A stretch of DNA of 64,000 bases from Streptomyces griseoflavus (GTDB taxonomy: Bacteria > Actinomycetota > Actinomycetes > Streptomycetales > Streptomycetaceae): the NCBI RefSeq assembly GCF_014649995.1, contig NZ_BMUC01000019.1:45775-109774 (forward strand). The letters are read 5' to 3'. Positions 1 through 8,890 of this stretch are shown here, piece after piece. Made by a program: the position numbers and the translations under genes. Within the stretch, counting starts at the first letter, position 1. Every line of letters begins with the position of its first letter. The notes beneath the pieces are model-generated. The model worked only from the letters and a program-made list of their open reading frames with translations. It had not been told where the DNA came from and ran no database searches.

Positions 1-396
1 CGCGGCGAGCACACGGGCCGCGAGCAGGCCCGCGTTGCGGGCGCCGCCCACGGAGACGGTGGCGACCGGGACACCGGCGGGCATCTGCACGATGGACAGC
101 AGGGAGTCCATGCCGTCCAGGTACTTCAGCGGCACGGGGACGCCGATGACGGGCAGCGGCGTGACGGAGGCGAGCATGCCGGGCAGGTGGGCGGCGCCGC
201 CCGCACCCGCGATGATCACCTTGAGCCCGCGGTCCGCGGCCTGCTCGCCGTACGCGATCATCTCGCGGGGCATGCGGTGCGCGGAGACGACGTCGACCTC
301 GTAGGCGACCTCGAACTCGTCGAGCGCCTTCGCCGCCGCCTCCATGACGGGCCAGTCGGAGTCGGACCCCATGACGATGCCGACAACAGGACTCAT
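1..396 (-). CDS. purE: N5-carboxyaminoimidazole ribonucleotide mutase PurE (3' end cut by window edge)
   Basis: Catalyses the rearrangement of N5-CAIR to CAIR in de novo purine synthesis in the cytoplasm. The visible N-terminal 132 codons carry the class I PurE signatures: GSDSDW near residue 10, SAHRMP near residue 40 and [11 protein letters not shown] about residues 63-73. The C-terminus lies outside the window. The ATG start at 394-396 overlaps the TGA stop of purK by four bases (ATGA), so the two are translationally coupled and PurK product can pass directly to PurE. Identification is firm; only completeness is uncertain. Confidence 0.95.
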   Translation of the reverse strand, partial: MSPVVGIVMGSDSDWPVMEAAAKALDEFEVAYEVDVVSAHRMPREMIAYGEQAADRGLKVIIAGAGGAAHLPGMLASVTPLPVIGVPVPLKYLDGMDSLLSIVQMPAGVPVATVSVGGARNAGLLAARVLAA

Positions 397-1532
397 TCGG
401 TGATCGTGCCTCTCAGGTAGCCGGCTGCGTGACGGGCGCGCTCCAGCACGTCGTCCAGGTCGTCGCCGTAGGTGTTCACGTGTCCGACCTTGCGGCCGGG
501 CTTCACGTCCTTGCCGTACATGTGGATCTTCAGCTGGGGGTCGCGGGCCATGCAGTGCAGGTACGCGGAGTACATGTCCGGGTAGTCGCCGCCGAGGACG
601 TTGACCATGACCGTCCACTTCGCGCGCGGGCGCGGGTCGCCGAGGGGGAGGTCGAGGACGGCGCGGACGTGGTTGGCGAACTGGCTGGTGATCGCGCCGT
701 CCATGGACCAGTGGCCGGAGTTGTGCGGGCGCATCGCGAGTTCGTTGACGAGGATGCGGCCGTCCCGGGTCTGGAACAGCTCGACGGCGAGGTGGCCGAC
801 GACGCCGAGTTCCCCCGCGATGTTCAGCGCCATCTCCTCGGCGCGCAGCGCCAGCTCCTCGTCGAGGTCCGGCGCGGGCGCGATCACGGTGTCGCAGACA
901 CCGTTCACCTGCTGCGACTCGACGACCGGGTAGGCGACGGCCTGGCCGTGCGGGGAGCGGACCACGTTGGCGGCCAGCTCGCGCACGAAGTCGACCTTCT
1001 CCTCGGCGAGGACGGGAACACCGGCCTTGAACGGCTCGGCCGCCTCCTCGGCGGAGTCGACGACCCACACGCCCTTGCCGTCGTACCCGCCGCGGACCGT
1101 CTTGAGGACGACCGGGAAGCCGTCCCCCTCGGCCGCGAACGCGGCCACGTCCTCGGGGTCGGCGACGATGCGGTGCCGTGGGCACGGCACGCCGATCGCG
1201 TCGAGCCTCGCGCGCATCACGCCCTTGTCCTGGGCGTGCACCAGCGCCTCGGGGCCGGGGCGGACGGGGATGCCGTCCGCCTCCAGGGCCCTGAGGTGCT
1301 CGGTGGGCACGTGCTCGTGGTCGAAGGTGATCACGTCGCAGCCGCGCGCGAAGGCGCGCAGCGTCTCCAGGTCGCGGTAGTCGCCGACGACGACATCGCC
1401 GACGACCTGAGCCGCGGAATCCTGCGGAGTGTCACTGAGGAGCTTGAACCTGATGCCGAGCGGGATGCCCGCCTCGTGTGTCATACGAGCGAGCTGGCCA
1501 CCGCCGACCATGCCGACTACCGGGAACGTCAC
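393..1532 (-). CDS. purK: N5-carboxyaminoimidazole ribonucleotide synthase PurK
   Basis: ATP-grasp enzyme that carboxylates AIR with bicarbonate to give N5-CAIR, the substrate of PurE. The protein begins [17 protein letters not shown], the usual PurK glycine-rich N-terminus, and contains the ATP-grasp core ([15 protein letters not shown]) and the [13 protein letters not shown] segment. I use the GTG at 1530-1532, which gives 379 residues, the usual family length. The same frame stays open further upstream but would then run into the GtrA-type gene on the other strand. It is the first gene of a purK-purE pair. Confidence 0.95.
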   Translation of the reverse strand: MTFPVVGMVGGGQLARMTHEAGIPLGIRFKLLSDTPQDSAAQVVGDVVVGDYRDLETLRAFARGCDVITFDHEHVPTEHLRALEADGIPVRPGPEALVHAQDKGVMRARLDAIGVPCPRHRIVADPEDVAAFAAEGDGFPVVLKTVRGGYDGKGVWVVDSAEEAAEPFKAGVPVLAEEKVDFVRELAANVVRSPHGQAVAYPVVESQQVNGVCDTVIAPAPDLDEELALRAEEMALNIAGELGVVGHLAVELFQTRDGRILVNELAMRPHNSGHWSMDGAITSQFANHVRAVLDLPLGDPRPRAKWTVMVNVLGGDYPDMYSAYLHCMARDPQLKIHMYGKDVKPGRKVGHVNTYGDDLDDVLERARHAAGYLRGTITE

Positions 1533-1686
1533 GAGCCCAGGGTATCGGCACACGCCACGGTGGCCGATTTCGCGCCCGCCGGCACGGGAGGACCCGCGGT
1601 CACCGTCCGCGTCCGCAGGAAGATCACGCGGGTGGGTGGTTAGCATGGCCGGGTTGACGCATTCGACGGACGGGAGCCTGCAGGCG

Positions 1687-2178
1687 ATGGAACGCGGTTC
1701 CTCGGGGCTTCGACGGATCTTCCGGGAAGTGGCCAAGTTCGGCGCGGTGGGGGGAGCCGGAGTACTGGTCAACCTGGGCGTGTTCAACCTGGTCAGACAG
1801 GTGACCGACCTCCAGGTGGTCCGGGCGGGCGTCATCGCCACGATCGTGGCGATCATCTTCAACTACATCGGTTTCCGGTACTTCACCTACCGCGACCGCG
1901 ACAAGTCCCGGCGCACCCGGGAGATGTCCCTGTTCCTGCTGTACAGCGCCATCGGCCTGGTGATCGAGAACGGCATCCTGTACGCGGCGACGTACGGCTT
2001 CGGCTGGGACAGCCCGCTGCAGAGCAACATCTTCAAGTTCCTCGGCATCGGTGTCGCGACGCTGTTCCGCTTCTGGTCCTACCGCACGTGGGTGTTCCGC
2101 GCGCTCCCGGCCCGGGGACCGGTGGCGGGATCGGACCGGCTCACCCAGCGCCGCAAGCCGCAGCAGCGGGTGCCGTAG
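1687..2178 (+). CDS. GtrA-family small membrane protein
   Basis: About 163 residues with four hydrophobic segments (beginning FGAVGGAGVLVNLGVFNLV), the conserved NYIGFRYFTYR after the second, and FRFWSYRTWVF near the end. This is the GtrA/DPMS_TM family, thought to move or support lipid-linked sugars across the membrane in cell-wall glycan synthesis. The ATG at 1687 has a GGGAG motif 10 nt upstream; an alternative ATG at 1645 would add 14 residues. It is divergent from purK with little spacing. The actual sugar or lipid partner cannot be read from sequence. Confidence 0.85.
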   Translation: MERGSSGLRRIFREVAKFGAVGGAGVLVNLGVFNLVRQVTDLQVVRAGVIATIVAIIFNYIGFRYFTYRDRDKSRRTREMSLFLLYSAIGLVIENGILYAATYGFGWDSPLQSNIFKFLGIGVATLFRFWSYRTWVFRALPARGPVAGSDRLTQRRKPQQRVP

Positions 2179-2206
2179 AGGCGGGCCGGCCCCTGCCGCG
2201 GGCCCG

Positions 2207-3481
2207 TCAGCGCACCGGCCGGCGGTTGTCGTCGTCCCGTGACTTCTGCGGGGGCGTGCGGGAGAGGAACAGACCGAAGACGGCCGGGTTGGCCTGGAGC
2301 ATCTCCAGGCGGCCGCCGTCCGCCTCCGCCAGGTCCCGGGCCACGGCGAGCCCGATGCCGGTGGAGTTGCGGCCGCTGATGGCCCGCTCGAAGATCCGCG
2401 CGCCGAGGTCGGCGGGGACGCCGGGGCCCTCGTCGGTGACCTCCACGACGACCTGGTTGCCGGTGACCCGGGTGCGCAGCGCGACCGTGCCGCCGCCGTG
2501 CATCAGCGAGTTCTCGATCAGCGCGGCCAGCACCTGGGCGACCGCGCCCGGCGTGCCCACCGCCCGCAGCTCCCGCTTGCCGGAGGTGACGATCGCCCGG
2601 CCCGCGCTGCGGTAGGCGGGACGCCACTCGGCGAGCTGCTGCTTGATCACCTCGTCGAGGTCGAAGGTGACCGCGGAGCCCGTGCGCGGGTCGCGGGAGT
2701 TGGTCAGCAGCCGCTCCACCACGTCCGTCAGCCGCTCCACCTGGGTCAGCGCGATCGTGGCTTCCTCCTTCACCGTCTCCGGGTCGTCGGTGAGGGTGAT
2801 CTCCTCCAGGCGCATGGACAGGGCGGTCAGGGGCGTGCGCAGCTGGTGGGAGGCGTCGGCGGCCAGGCGCCGCTCGGCGGTCAGCATGCGGCCGATCCGC
2901 TCGGCCGAGGAGTCCAGCACGTCCGCGACCCGGTCCAGCTCGGGGACGCCGTAGCGGCGGTGGCGGGGGCGCGGGTCGCCGGAGCCGAGGCGCTCGGCGG
3001 TCTCCGCGAGGTCGGTCAGCGGGGAGGCGAGCCGGTTGGCCTGGCGGACCGCCAGCAGCACCGCCGCGATCACCGCGAGGAGCGCCACCAGGCCGATGAT
3101 CAGCAGCGTACGGCCGACCTCCCGGGTCACCGAGGAGCGCGGCTCCTGGACGGTGACCGTCTCGCCCTCCTCACCGGGCGCGGTGGCGCTGATGACGTCG
3201 CCGTCCGGCTTGGCGCCGACCTCGATGGGCGGCTTGCCGGGGATGCGGACGACGGCGTACCGGTCCTCGGTGATCTGGTCGTCGAGGACCTCGGCGGTGA
3301 CCTTGTCCTCGACGAGCAGCCGGCTGTCGACGATGCTGGCCAGCCGGACCGCCTCGGACTCCACCCGCTCCCTGGCGGTCTCGGTGATCGTGCGGGTCTC
3401 GACGATCACCAGGGAGACGCCGAAGACGGCGATCACGACGAGGACCACGGCGAGCGTGGACTGGATCAGACGGCGGCGCAT
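2207..3481 (-). CDS. Two-component sensor histidine kinase
   Basis: 424-residue membrane kinase. Transmembrane helices lie at about residues 8-28 and 125-146 around a roughly 95-residue extracytoplasmic sensor region, followed by HAMP (about 147-200), an H-box DASHQLRTPLTAL with phospho-acceptor His212, and an HATPase domain with the N-box ENSLMHGGG and the G-box DEGPGVP. It lies downstream of its response regulator (gap 47 nt) in one operon. The sensor region resembles no ligand domain I can name, so the stimulus is unknown. The C-terminal tail is polar (SRDDDNRRPVR). Confidence 0.93.
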   Translation of the reverse strand: MRRRLIQSTLAVVLVVIAVFGVSLVIVETRTITETARERVESEAVRLASIVDSRLLVEDKVTAEVLDDQITEDRYAVVRIPGKPPIEVGAKPDGDVISATAPGEEGETVTVQEPRSSVTREVGRTLLIIGLVALLAVIAAVLLAVRQANRLASPLTDLAETAERLGSGDPRPRHRRYGVPELDRVADVLDSSAERIGRMLTAERRLAADASHQLRTPLTALSMRLEEITLTDDPETVKEEATIALTQVERLTDVVERLLTNSRDPRTGSAVTFDLDEVIKQQLAEWRPAYRSAGRAIVTSGKRELRAVGTPGAVAQVLAALIENSLMHGGGTVALRTRVTGNQVVVEVTDEGPGVPADLGARIFERAISGRNSTGIGLAVARDLAEADGGRLEMLQANPAVFGLFLSRTPPQKSRDDDNRRPVR

Positions 3482-3528
3482 GTTCTCTTACCCACTGCTC
3501 TTGCCCACTGGCGAACCCCGGGCGGGGT

Positions 3529-4206
3529 TCAGCTCTTCTCGAAGCGGAAACCCACTCCGCGCACGGTCGCGATGTAACGGGGGTTGGCGGCGTCGTCGCC
3601 CAGCTTCTTGCGCAGCCAGGAGATGTGCATGTCGAGGGTCTTGGTGGAGGACCACCAGGTGGTGTCCCAGACCTCGCGCATGAGCTGGTCGCGGGTGACG
3701 ACCCGGCCCGCGTCCCGCACCAGGACACGCAGCAGGTCGAACTCCTTGGCGGTCAGCTGGAGCTCCTCCTCACCCATCCACGCCCGGTGCGACTCGACGT
3801 CGATGCGCACCCCGTGGGTGGCGGGCGGCTGCTGGGGCTCGGTGGAGCCGCGCCGCAGCAGGGCCCGTACCCGGGCGAGCAGTTCGGCGAGGCGGAACGG
3901 CTTGGTGACGTAGTCGTCGGCGCCCGCGTCCAGGCCCACGACGGTGTCCACCTCGTCGGCGCGGGCGGTGAGGATGAGCAGCGGAACCGTGTGCCCCTCG
4001 GAGCGGAGCCGGCGGGCGACCTCCAGGCCGTCCATGCCGGGCAGGCCGAGGTCCAGCACCACCAGGTCGATGCCGCCCCGCATCCCGGCCTCGAGTGCGC
4101 CGGGTCCGTCCTCACGCACCTCGACTTCGTAGCCCTCCCTGCGCAGGGCGCGGGCCAGCGGCTCCGAGATGGACGCGTCGTCCTCGGCGAGCAGTACACG
4201 GGTCAT
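3529..4206 (-). CDS. OmpR/PhoB-family response regulator
   Basis: 225 residues. The receiver domain shows the acidic pair D9-D10, phospho-acceptor Asp52 (LVVLDLGLPGMDG), Thr80 and Lys102. The C-terminal winged helix carries the usual LTAKEFDLLRVL and YIATVRGVGFRFE. It is presumably phosphorylated by the downstream kinase and binds DNA as a dimer. The start ATG at 4204-4206 fits the canonical N-terminus MTRVLLAEDD. Its target genes are not evident; the divergent peptide-transporter gene is the nearest candidate, by position only. Confidence 0.95.
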   Translation of the reverse strand: MTRVLLAEDDASISEPLARALRREGYEVEVREDGPGALEAGMRGGIDLVVLDLGLPGMDGLEVARRLRSEGHTVPLLILTARADEVDTVVGLDAGADDYVTKPFRLAELLARVRALLRRGSTEPQQPPATHGVRIDVESHRAWMGEEELQLTAKEFDLLRVLVRDAGRVVTRDQLMREVWDTTWWSSTKTLDMHISWLRKKLGDDAANPRYIATVRGVGFRFEKS

Positions 4207-4720
4207 GGCAGTGATGGTAGTCCCGTCGCGGTGGGCCGAGGGGTGTGATCGCCGGGCCCGGTCCTTACCCGCTGCCTACCCGTCTCTCACCTTCGCGATC
4301 CCTGGTACGGACCAGGCGCTGTGGGGTGCGATCCTGGGTGGGACCTTCGAATGGGTGAGCGCGGTTCCGGTTGCACCTGTGATCCGTGTCTCAAGTCCTT
4401 CCATATCCGGCACTGTCCTGCCGTATGGTGAATCCACGCCTGTTGCACCACGGGGACCTTTGGCGCAGTCGACGCCGAGGGTCTCTTTTGCGTGCGGGCC
4501 GGTTTTCCGCCGACCCCGTAAGAAATGACCTGTGGCCGGGCCTCACCGCGCGTAGACGCACGGCGGAGGCGTGGATCCCGGTGGTCGCCGTCCGCCGCTC
4601 CGTGACCCGGAGCGGCCGCCCCAGGGCGTGGGGTGGACGGTTCCGCACCGCCGGTGCCGGCCTGCCCCCCACCGGGCGCGCTCACGCATCCGCGACGCGT
4701 CCCGACAGCAAGGAACGACC
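4207..4720. other. Long divergent intergenic region
   Basis: A 514-nt stretch without a supportable gene between the two-component operon and the divergent peptide transporter. Local GC drops around 4380-4540. I see an inverted repeat CCTGGT/ACCAGG at 4301-4316 (spacer ACGG) close to the regulator side, but no promoter I would assign with confidence. Frames open across it look like codon-bias artefacts. Confidence 0.5.
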
Positions 4721-6217
4721 ATGGCGTCCAGCCTGACGAAGGACTCGGTCTCACCGGGCACCCCCGGTTCCGAGAAGACCTTCTTCGGCCACCCCCGCGG
4801 ACTGGCCACTCTCTTCATGACCGAGATGTGGGAGAGGTTCTCCTACTACGGCATGAGGGCCCTCCTCCCGCTGTACCTCGTCGCGCCCGGCGGTCTGGGC
4901 CTGAGCGCGGGCACCGCTACCGCGATCTACTCGGTCTACCTCTCGCTGGTGTACCTGCTCACGATGCCGGGCGGCTGGTTCGGCGACCGTGTCTGGGGCC
5001 CCCGCAAGACCGTCGCCGTCGCCGGCGGCATCATCATGCTGGGCCACCTGACGCTGGCCCTGCCGTCCTCCGGGACCTTCTACGCGGGACTCGGCCTGGT
5101 CGCCATCGGCTCCGGTCTGCTGAAGGCCAACATCTCCACGATGGTGGGCCAGCTGTACCAGGGTCCGGACGACCCGCGCCGGGACGGTGGCTTCACCGTC
5201 TTCTACATGGGCATCAACCTGGGTGCCTTCGCCGCGCCGCTGATCATCGGCACCATCGGTGAGAGCGTCAACTGGCACCTGGGCTTCGCGCTCGCCGCGG
5301 TCGGCATGGGCCTCGGTGTGGCGCAGTTCCTGCTGGGCAGCCGCCACCTCGACCCCCGGTCGAGCGTCGTCCCGAAGCCGCTGTCCGCCCAGGAGCGGGC
5401 CTCGACGCTGCGCAAGTCCGCGCTGTGGGCCGGCATCGCCGTCGTCGCGTACACCGTCCTCGGCGTCACCGGCACCTACACCCTGAACTGGGTGCTGGTC
5501 CCGCTGACGCTGCTCGGTGTGATCGTGCCGGTGATGGTGATCGCCCGCATCAAGCGCGACAAGGACCTGGACCGCACCGAGCAGTCGAAGATGTCCGCGT
5601 ACATCTGGTTCTTCGTCGCCGCCGCGATCTTCTGGATGATCTACGACCAGGGCGGCTCGACCCTGTCGATCTTCGCCGACTCCTCGGCCGAGAACAGCGT
5701 CTTCGGCTGGGAGTTCCCGGTCTCCTGGTACCAGTCGGTCAACCCGGTCCTGATCATGGCGCTGGCCCCGGTCTTCGCCTGGATCTGGCTGGCGCTGAAC
5801 CGGCGCGGCAAGGAGCCGAGCACGATCGTGAAGTTCGCCTCCGGCCTGGTGCTGGTCGGTGTCTCGTTCTTCCTGTTCCTGGCCCCGCTGTCGATCGCCG
5901 AGGGCGGTCACAAGGCGGCGGCGCTGTGGCTGGTGGCGATCTACTTCGTCCAGACCGTCGGTGAGCTGCTGCTGTCTCCGGTGGGCCTGTCGGTCACCAC
6001 GAAGATGGCGCCGGCGAAGTACGCGTCGCAGATGATGGGTGTCTGGTTCCTGGCCGTCACCGCGGGTGACGCCACGACCGGTCTGCTGTCCATCGCGGGC
6101 GTCGACCTGAACAAGACGGGTGTCGTGGCGATGGAGGCGACGCTGGCGGTGCTCGCCGGTGTCGCGGTGTGGATGTACCGGAAGAAGGTCAAGGCCCTCA
6201 TGGGGGACGTCCGCTGA
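4721..6217 (+). CDS. POT/PTR-family proton-dependent di- and tripeptide transporter
   Basis: 498-residue major-facilitator protein of the POT (PTR2) family that imports small peptides with protons. The N-terminus contains the diagnostic ERFSYYGMRALLPLYL (ExxERFxYY motif) followed by about 14 hydrophobic segments; the PTR2 motif near residues 150-180 (FYMGINLGAF) and MWFF-like patches are present. The ATG at 4721 follows AAGGA at about 7 nt. It stands alone, ending at a strong palindromic terminator. Confidence 0.93.
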   Translation: MASSLTKDSVSPGTPGSEKTFFGHPRGLATLFMTEMWERFSYYGMRALLPLYLVAPGGLGLSAGTATAIYSVYLSLVYLLTMPGGWFGDRVWGPRKTVAVAGGIIMLGHLTLALPSSGTFYAGLGLVAIGSGLLKANISTMVGQLYQGPDDPRRDGGFTVFYMGINLGAFAAPLIIGTIGESVNWHLGFALAAVGMGLGVAQFLLGSRHLDPRSSVVPKPLSAQERASTLRKSALWAGIAVVAYTVLGVTGTYTLNWVLVPLTLLGVIVPVMVIARIKRDKDLDRTEQSKMSAYIWFFVAAAIFWMIYDQGGSTLSIFADSSAENSVFGWEFPVSWYQSVNPVLIMALAPVFAWIWLALNRRGKEPSTIVKFASGLVLVGVSFFLFLAPLSIAEGGHKAAALWLVAIYFVQTVGELLLSPVGLSVTTKMAPAKYASQMMGVWFLAVTAGDATTGLLSIAGVDLNKTGVVAMEATLAVLAGVAVWMYRKKVKALMGDVR

Positions 6218-6249
6218 GCGGATCCCCCTCGGGCCCGGCCCGTACGGAC

Positions 6250-6285
6250 GGAGGGTCCCGCATCCGATCGGATGCGGGACCCTCC
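6250..6285. terminator. Perfect 36-nt palindrome, bidirectional terminator
   Basis: Arms GGAGGGTCCCGCATCC (6250-6265) and its exact complement (6270-6285) flank GATC. It lies 32 nt after the transporter stop codon, with no clear T-run, as is common in Streptomyces. Confidence 0.8.
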
Positions 6286-6357
6286 GGGGTTTCGTGGGGG
6301 GGGCGCCCATGCTGCTCGCTCGTTGGTTTCGCCCCCGCCGCCCCTTCCCGTCCCGAA

Positions 6358-6406
6358 ACCGGGGCTCCGCCCCGGACCCCGCTCCTCAAACGCCGGAGGG
6401 GCTGGA
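6358..6406. repeat. Streptomyces interspersed GC-rich repeat (REP-like)
   Basis: The segment beginning ACCGGGGCTCCGCCCCGG and ending GCCGGAGGGGCTGGA resembles a short element that I recall as recurring downstream of genes in many Streptomyces genomes. It contains a small hairpin (CCGGGGC/GCCCCGG). Its role is unknown. Genome-wide copies cannot be counted from this window. Confidence 0.55.
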
Positions 6407-6446
6407 TCCGCCGCCACCGGGAAGGGCGGCAGGAGCAGGAGCCGGC

Positions 6447-7004
6447 TCAGCCGGGCGTTCCGAGTTCTGCCCAGACGGTCTTGCCGGGGACGTCCGGGGT
6501 GCGGACGACGCCCCAGTCCAGGCAGAGCCGCTGCACGATGAACATGCCGTGGCCGCCGGGCCGCCCCGCCTGATGCGGGGTGCGCGGGGCCGGCTGCCCC
6601 GTCCCCCGGTCGGTGACCTCCAGCCGGATCACCTTGCGGTCGCACATGATGGCCAGGTGATCGGGCCCTTCGGCGTGCAGGCAGGCGTTGGTGACCAGTT
6701 CGGACACCACGAGCAGCACGTCCTCGGCGGCGGCCCGCTGATCCGCGCCGGCGGCGGGCAACCAGCCCCACTCGTACAGCGCCTGGCGGGTGAAATCACG
6801 GGCCAGCGGGACGACGCCGCTCTGGTCGTCGAAGCTCAGCCGGCGGACGCCGCCGCCGGCCGGGGAGGCCGACGGCGCGGTCGGCGTGGCGACGCCGCCT
6901 TCCGGCGCGCCCCCGGCCGCCGGCACCGCGCCCCCGGGCGTCCCGGAAGCGCCGCCGGCCTCCGAACCGCGGTCGCCCGGCGAATAGGGCCGGGTGGTGC
7001 TCAT
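6447..7004 (-). CDS. prsI: PrsI-like anti-sigma factor (RsbW-type ATP-binding kinase)
   Basis: 185 residues: a Gly/Pro/Ala-rich unstructured N-terminus (about residues 1-55), then a GHKL ATPase domain with N-box LVVSELVTNACLHA (Glu102, Asn106), G1-like DRGTG and G2-like GGHGMFIV. This is the RsbW/SpoIIAB serine-kinase fold that holds a SigB-type sigma factor or phosphorylates its antagonist. Its position next to an STAS antagonist and a SigB-type sigma gene matches the PrsI/ArsI/SigI system described in S. coelicolor. The start ATG at 7002-7004 has AGGTGA upstream. A 242-nt gap separates it from the antagonist gene, so it may have its own promoter. Confidence 0.82.
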   Translation of the reverse strand: MSTTRPYSPGDRGSEAGGASGTPGGAVPAAGGAPEGGVATPTAPSASPAGGGVRRLSFDDQSGVVPLARDFTRQALYEWGWLPAAGADQRAAAEDVLLVVSELVTNACLHAEGPDHLAIMCDRKVIRLEVTDRGTGQPAPRTPHQAGRPGGHGMFIVQRLCLDWGVVRTPDVPGKTVWAELGTPG

Positions 7005-7246
7005 CAGCGCTTCACCTCACCGTGTCACCAGTTCAGGCTTCAAAGGATTCCGTACTCGGTTGGTCGCGCCGGTACGGCCCGGCCGGTCCCCGGCACTCTC
7101 GCGACCACCGTGTCCAGCCCGTTCAGGAAGTCTCCTGCCCGGGCGGACCGACGGGACACCCCCGTATTCGCACGAAAAGGCGCGACGAATGTGACCGTCC
7201 TGTGAGGGATGTGACGGGATCGCCCCGCCGGGCGTGCCCGCCGGGG

Positions 7247-7624
7247 TCACGCCGAATCGTCGGCCAGCGCCGCCTCGAGAGTGTCGTGCACGGTGAACAC
7301 CGCGTCCGCTCCCGTGATTTCAAACACGCGCGCGACCACGGACTGCATTCCGGCGAGATGAACGCCGCCCCCCGCCGCCTCGGCCTTCAGCCGGGCGCCG
7401 AGCAGCACGTTCAGCCCCGTGGAGTCACAGAACTCCAACCGGGAGCAGTCGATGACAAGACGCTTGAATCCCTTGGCGAGGCAGCCCTCCAGTGGCTCCC
7501 GCAACAACTCGGCGGTGTGGTGATCCAACTCACCCGCCGGAGTCACGACGGCACTGGGGCCCTCTTCTCGCACCTCGACCAGAAGCCGGCCCGACTGTGC
7601 GCTGCCGACCGTCCCGCGGTCCAT
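7247..7624 (-). CDS. arsI: ArsI-like anti-anti-sigma factor (STAS domain)
   Basis: 125-residue single STAS domain. The conserved CDSTGLNVLL places the phosphorylatable Ser at residue 68, the serine that RsbW-type kinases modify. When unphosphorylated, such proteins bind the anti-sigma and free the sigma factor. I choose ATG 7622-7624 (MDRGTVGSA), which has GGGAGAGA 8-15 nt upstream; a longer frame reaching 7717 has poor coding character. The gene is divergent from sigI, sharing an AT-richer intergenic region (7625-7883). Confidence 0.85.
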   Translation of the reverse strand: MDRGTVGSAQSGRLLVEVREEGPSAVVTPAGELDHHTAELLREPLEGCLAKGFKRLVIDCSRLEFCDSTGLNVLLGARLKAEAAGGGVHLAGMQSVVARVFEITGADAVFTVHDTLEAALADDSA

Positions 7625-7752
7625 GCCGTCTCTCTCTCCCGACGTCGTGGCTGCTGTGGCTGCTTGCTGACGCCCTTGAACATTACGCCTTCCGGCCACA
7701 CACCGACACTCTAACAATCACGCACAAACAGACATTTGCACACAGAACGCAC

Positions 7753-7782
7753 TTGCGATGTGCTCGCGGAAGCCGATAGGGC
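7753..7782 (+). promoter_or_regulatory. Candidate sigI promoter
   Basis: TTGCGA (7753-7758), 18 nt, then TAGGGC (7777-7782), about 100 nt upstream of the sigI start. It fits a vegetative Streptomyces promoter moderately well. Pattern match only. Confidence 0.4.
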
Positions 7783-7883
7783 TAGTACGACACGTAACCG
7801 ACACGGCCGGCTTTGGAGGCGCCGCACACCGCAGTGCACGTATCGGCTTCGGCAGCCATATGCCGAGAACGATGGAGGACATC

Positions 7884-8798
7884 ATGTCACCCCGGCTCGA
7901 CGCTTCGCCTACCCCTGAAGCGACGTCGACACCCGCTCCGGAACATCTGGATCCCATCGAGCAGGACGACCCGGGTGTCGTCCCTGACGACCTACTCGCC
8001 GGACTACCGGAGATCCCCCCGTACGACGAGGTGGGCGCGGTCGACGCGCGGGCCCTGTCCAAGACCCTCTTCGAGCGCCTGGAGTCGCTGGCGGAAGGCA
8101 CCCCCGAGTACTCGTACGTACGCAACACGCTCGTCGAACTGAATCTCGCGCTGGTCAAGTTCGCCGCCTCCCGCTTCCGCACGCGCAGCGAGCCGATGGA
8201 GGACATCATCCAGGTCGGCACGATCGGGCTGATCAAGGCGATCGACCGCTTCGAACTCTCCCGCGGTGTGGAATTCCCCACGTTCGCGATGCCGACCATC
8301 ATCGGTGAGGTCAAGCGCTTCTTCCGCGACACCTCCTGGTCCGTGCGCGTCCCGCGCCGGCTGCAGGAACTCCGCCTGGACCTGGCCAAGGCCGGTGACG
8401 AACTGGCCCAGCAGCTCGACCGCGCGCCGACGGTGGCCGAGCTGGCGGAGCGTCTGGGCATCTCGGCCGACGAGGTCGTCGAGGGCATGGCGGCGTCGAA
8501 CGCGTACACCGCCTCCTCGCTGGACGCCCAGCCCGAGGAGGACGACGCCGAGGGCGCGCTGGCGGACCGGATCGGTTACGAGGACCACGGGCTCGAAGGC
8601 ATCGAGTACATCGAGTCGTTGAAGCCGATGATCGCCGAACTGCCCTCGCGCGACCGGAAGATCCTCTCCTTGCGTTTCGTCGCCGGCATGACCCAGTCGG
8701 AGATCGGCGAGGAACTGGGCATCTCCCAGATGCACGTCTCGCGTCTGCTGTCGCGGACGCTGGTGAAGCTGCGCAAGGGGCTCACGGTCGAGGAGTAG
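7884..8798 (+). CDS. sigI: SigB/SigF-type RNA polymerase sigma factor SigI
   Basis: 304-residue group 3 sigma factor. Region 2 contains DIIQVGTIGLIKAIDRFELSRG and FPTFAMPTIIGEVKRFFRD. Region 3 follows (VRVPRRLQELRL). Region 4 holds LPSRDRKILSLRF and the helix-turn-helix MTQSEIGEELGISQMHVSRLL. I use the ATG at 7884 because GGAGGA sits 5 nt before it; ATGs at 7860 and 7872 lack a site. Adjacent anti-sigma and antagonist genes imply post-translational control by partner switching. A convergent terminator follows at 8826. Confidence 0.93.
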   Translation: MSPRLDASPTPEATSTPAPEHLDPIEQDDPGVVPDDLLAGLPEIPPYDEVGAVDARALSKTLFERLESLAEGTPEYSYVRNTLVELNLALVKFAASRFRTRSEPMEDIIQVGTIGLIKAIDRFELSRGVEFPTFAMPTIIGEVKRFFRDTSWSVRVPRRLQELRLDLAKAGDELAQQLDRAPTVAELAERLGISADEVVEGMAASNAYTASSLDAQPEEDDAEGALADRIGYEDHGLEGIEYIESLKPMIAELPSRDRKILSLRFVAGMTQSEIGEELGISQMHVSRLLSRTLVKLRKGLTVEE

Positions 8799-8825
8799 TC
8801 CTCACCGGGTGACGTTCGTCCTCCG

Positions 8826-8853
8826 GGGGGCGGCCCGCGACCGGGCCGCCCCC
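8826..8853. terminator. 12-bp stem terminator between convergent sigI and hutI
   Basis: GGGGGCGGCCCG (8826-8837), loop CGAC, CGGGCCGCCCCC (8842-8853). It sits between two convergent stop codons and probably serves both directions. Confidence 0.75.
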
Positions 8854-8890
8854 TCCGCCTGCCGCGGCACCCCGGCGGGCGGCTGCCCGG

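Noticed and set aside
1533-1862. In-frame extension of purK to 1862
   Set aside because: It would overlap the GtrA-type gene and add about 110 residues absent from the family.
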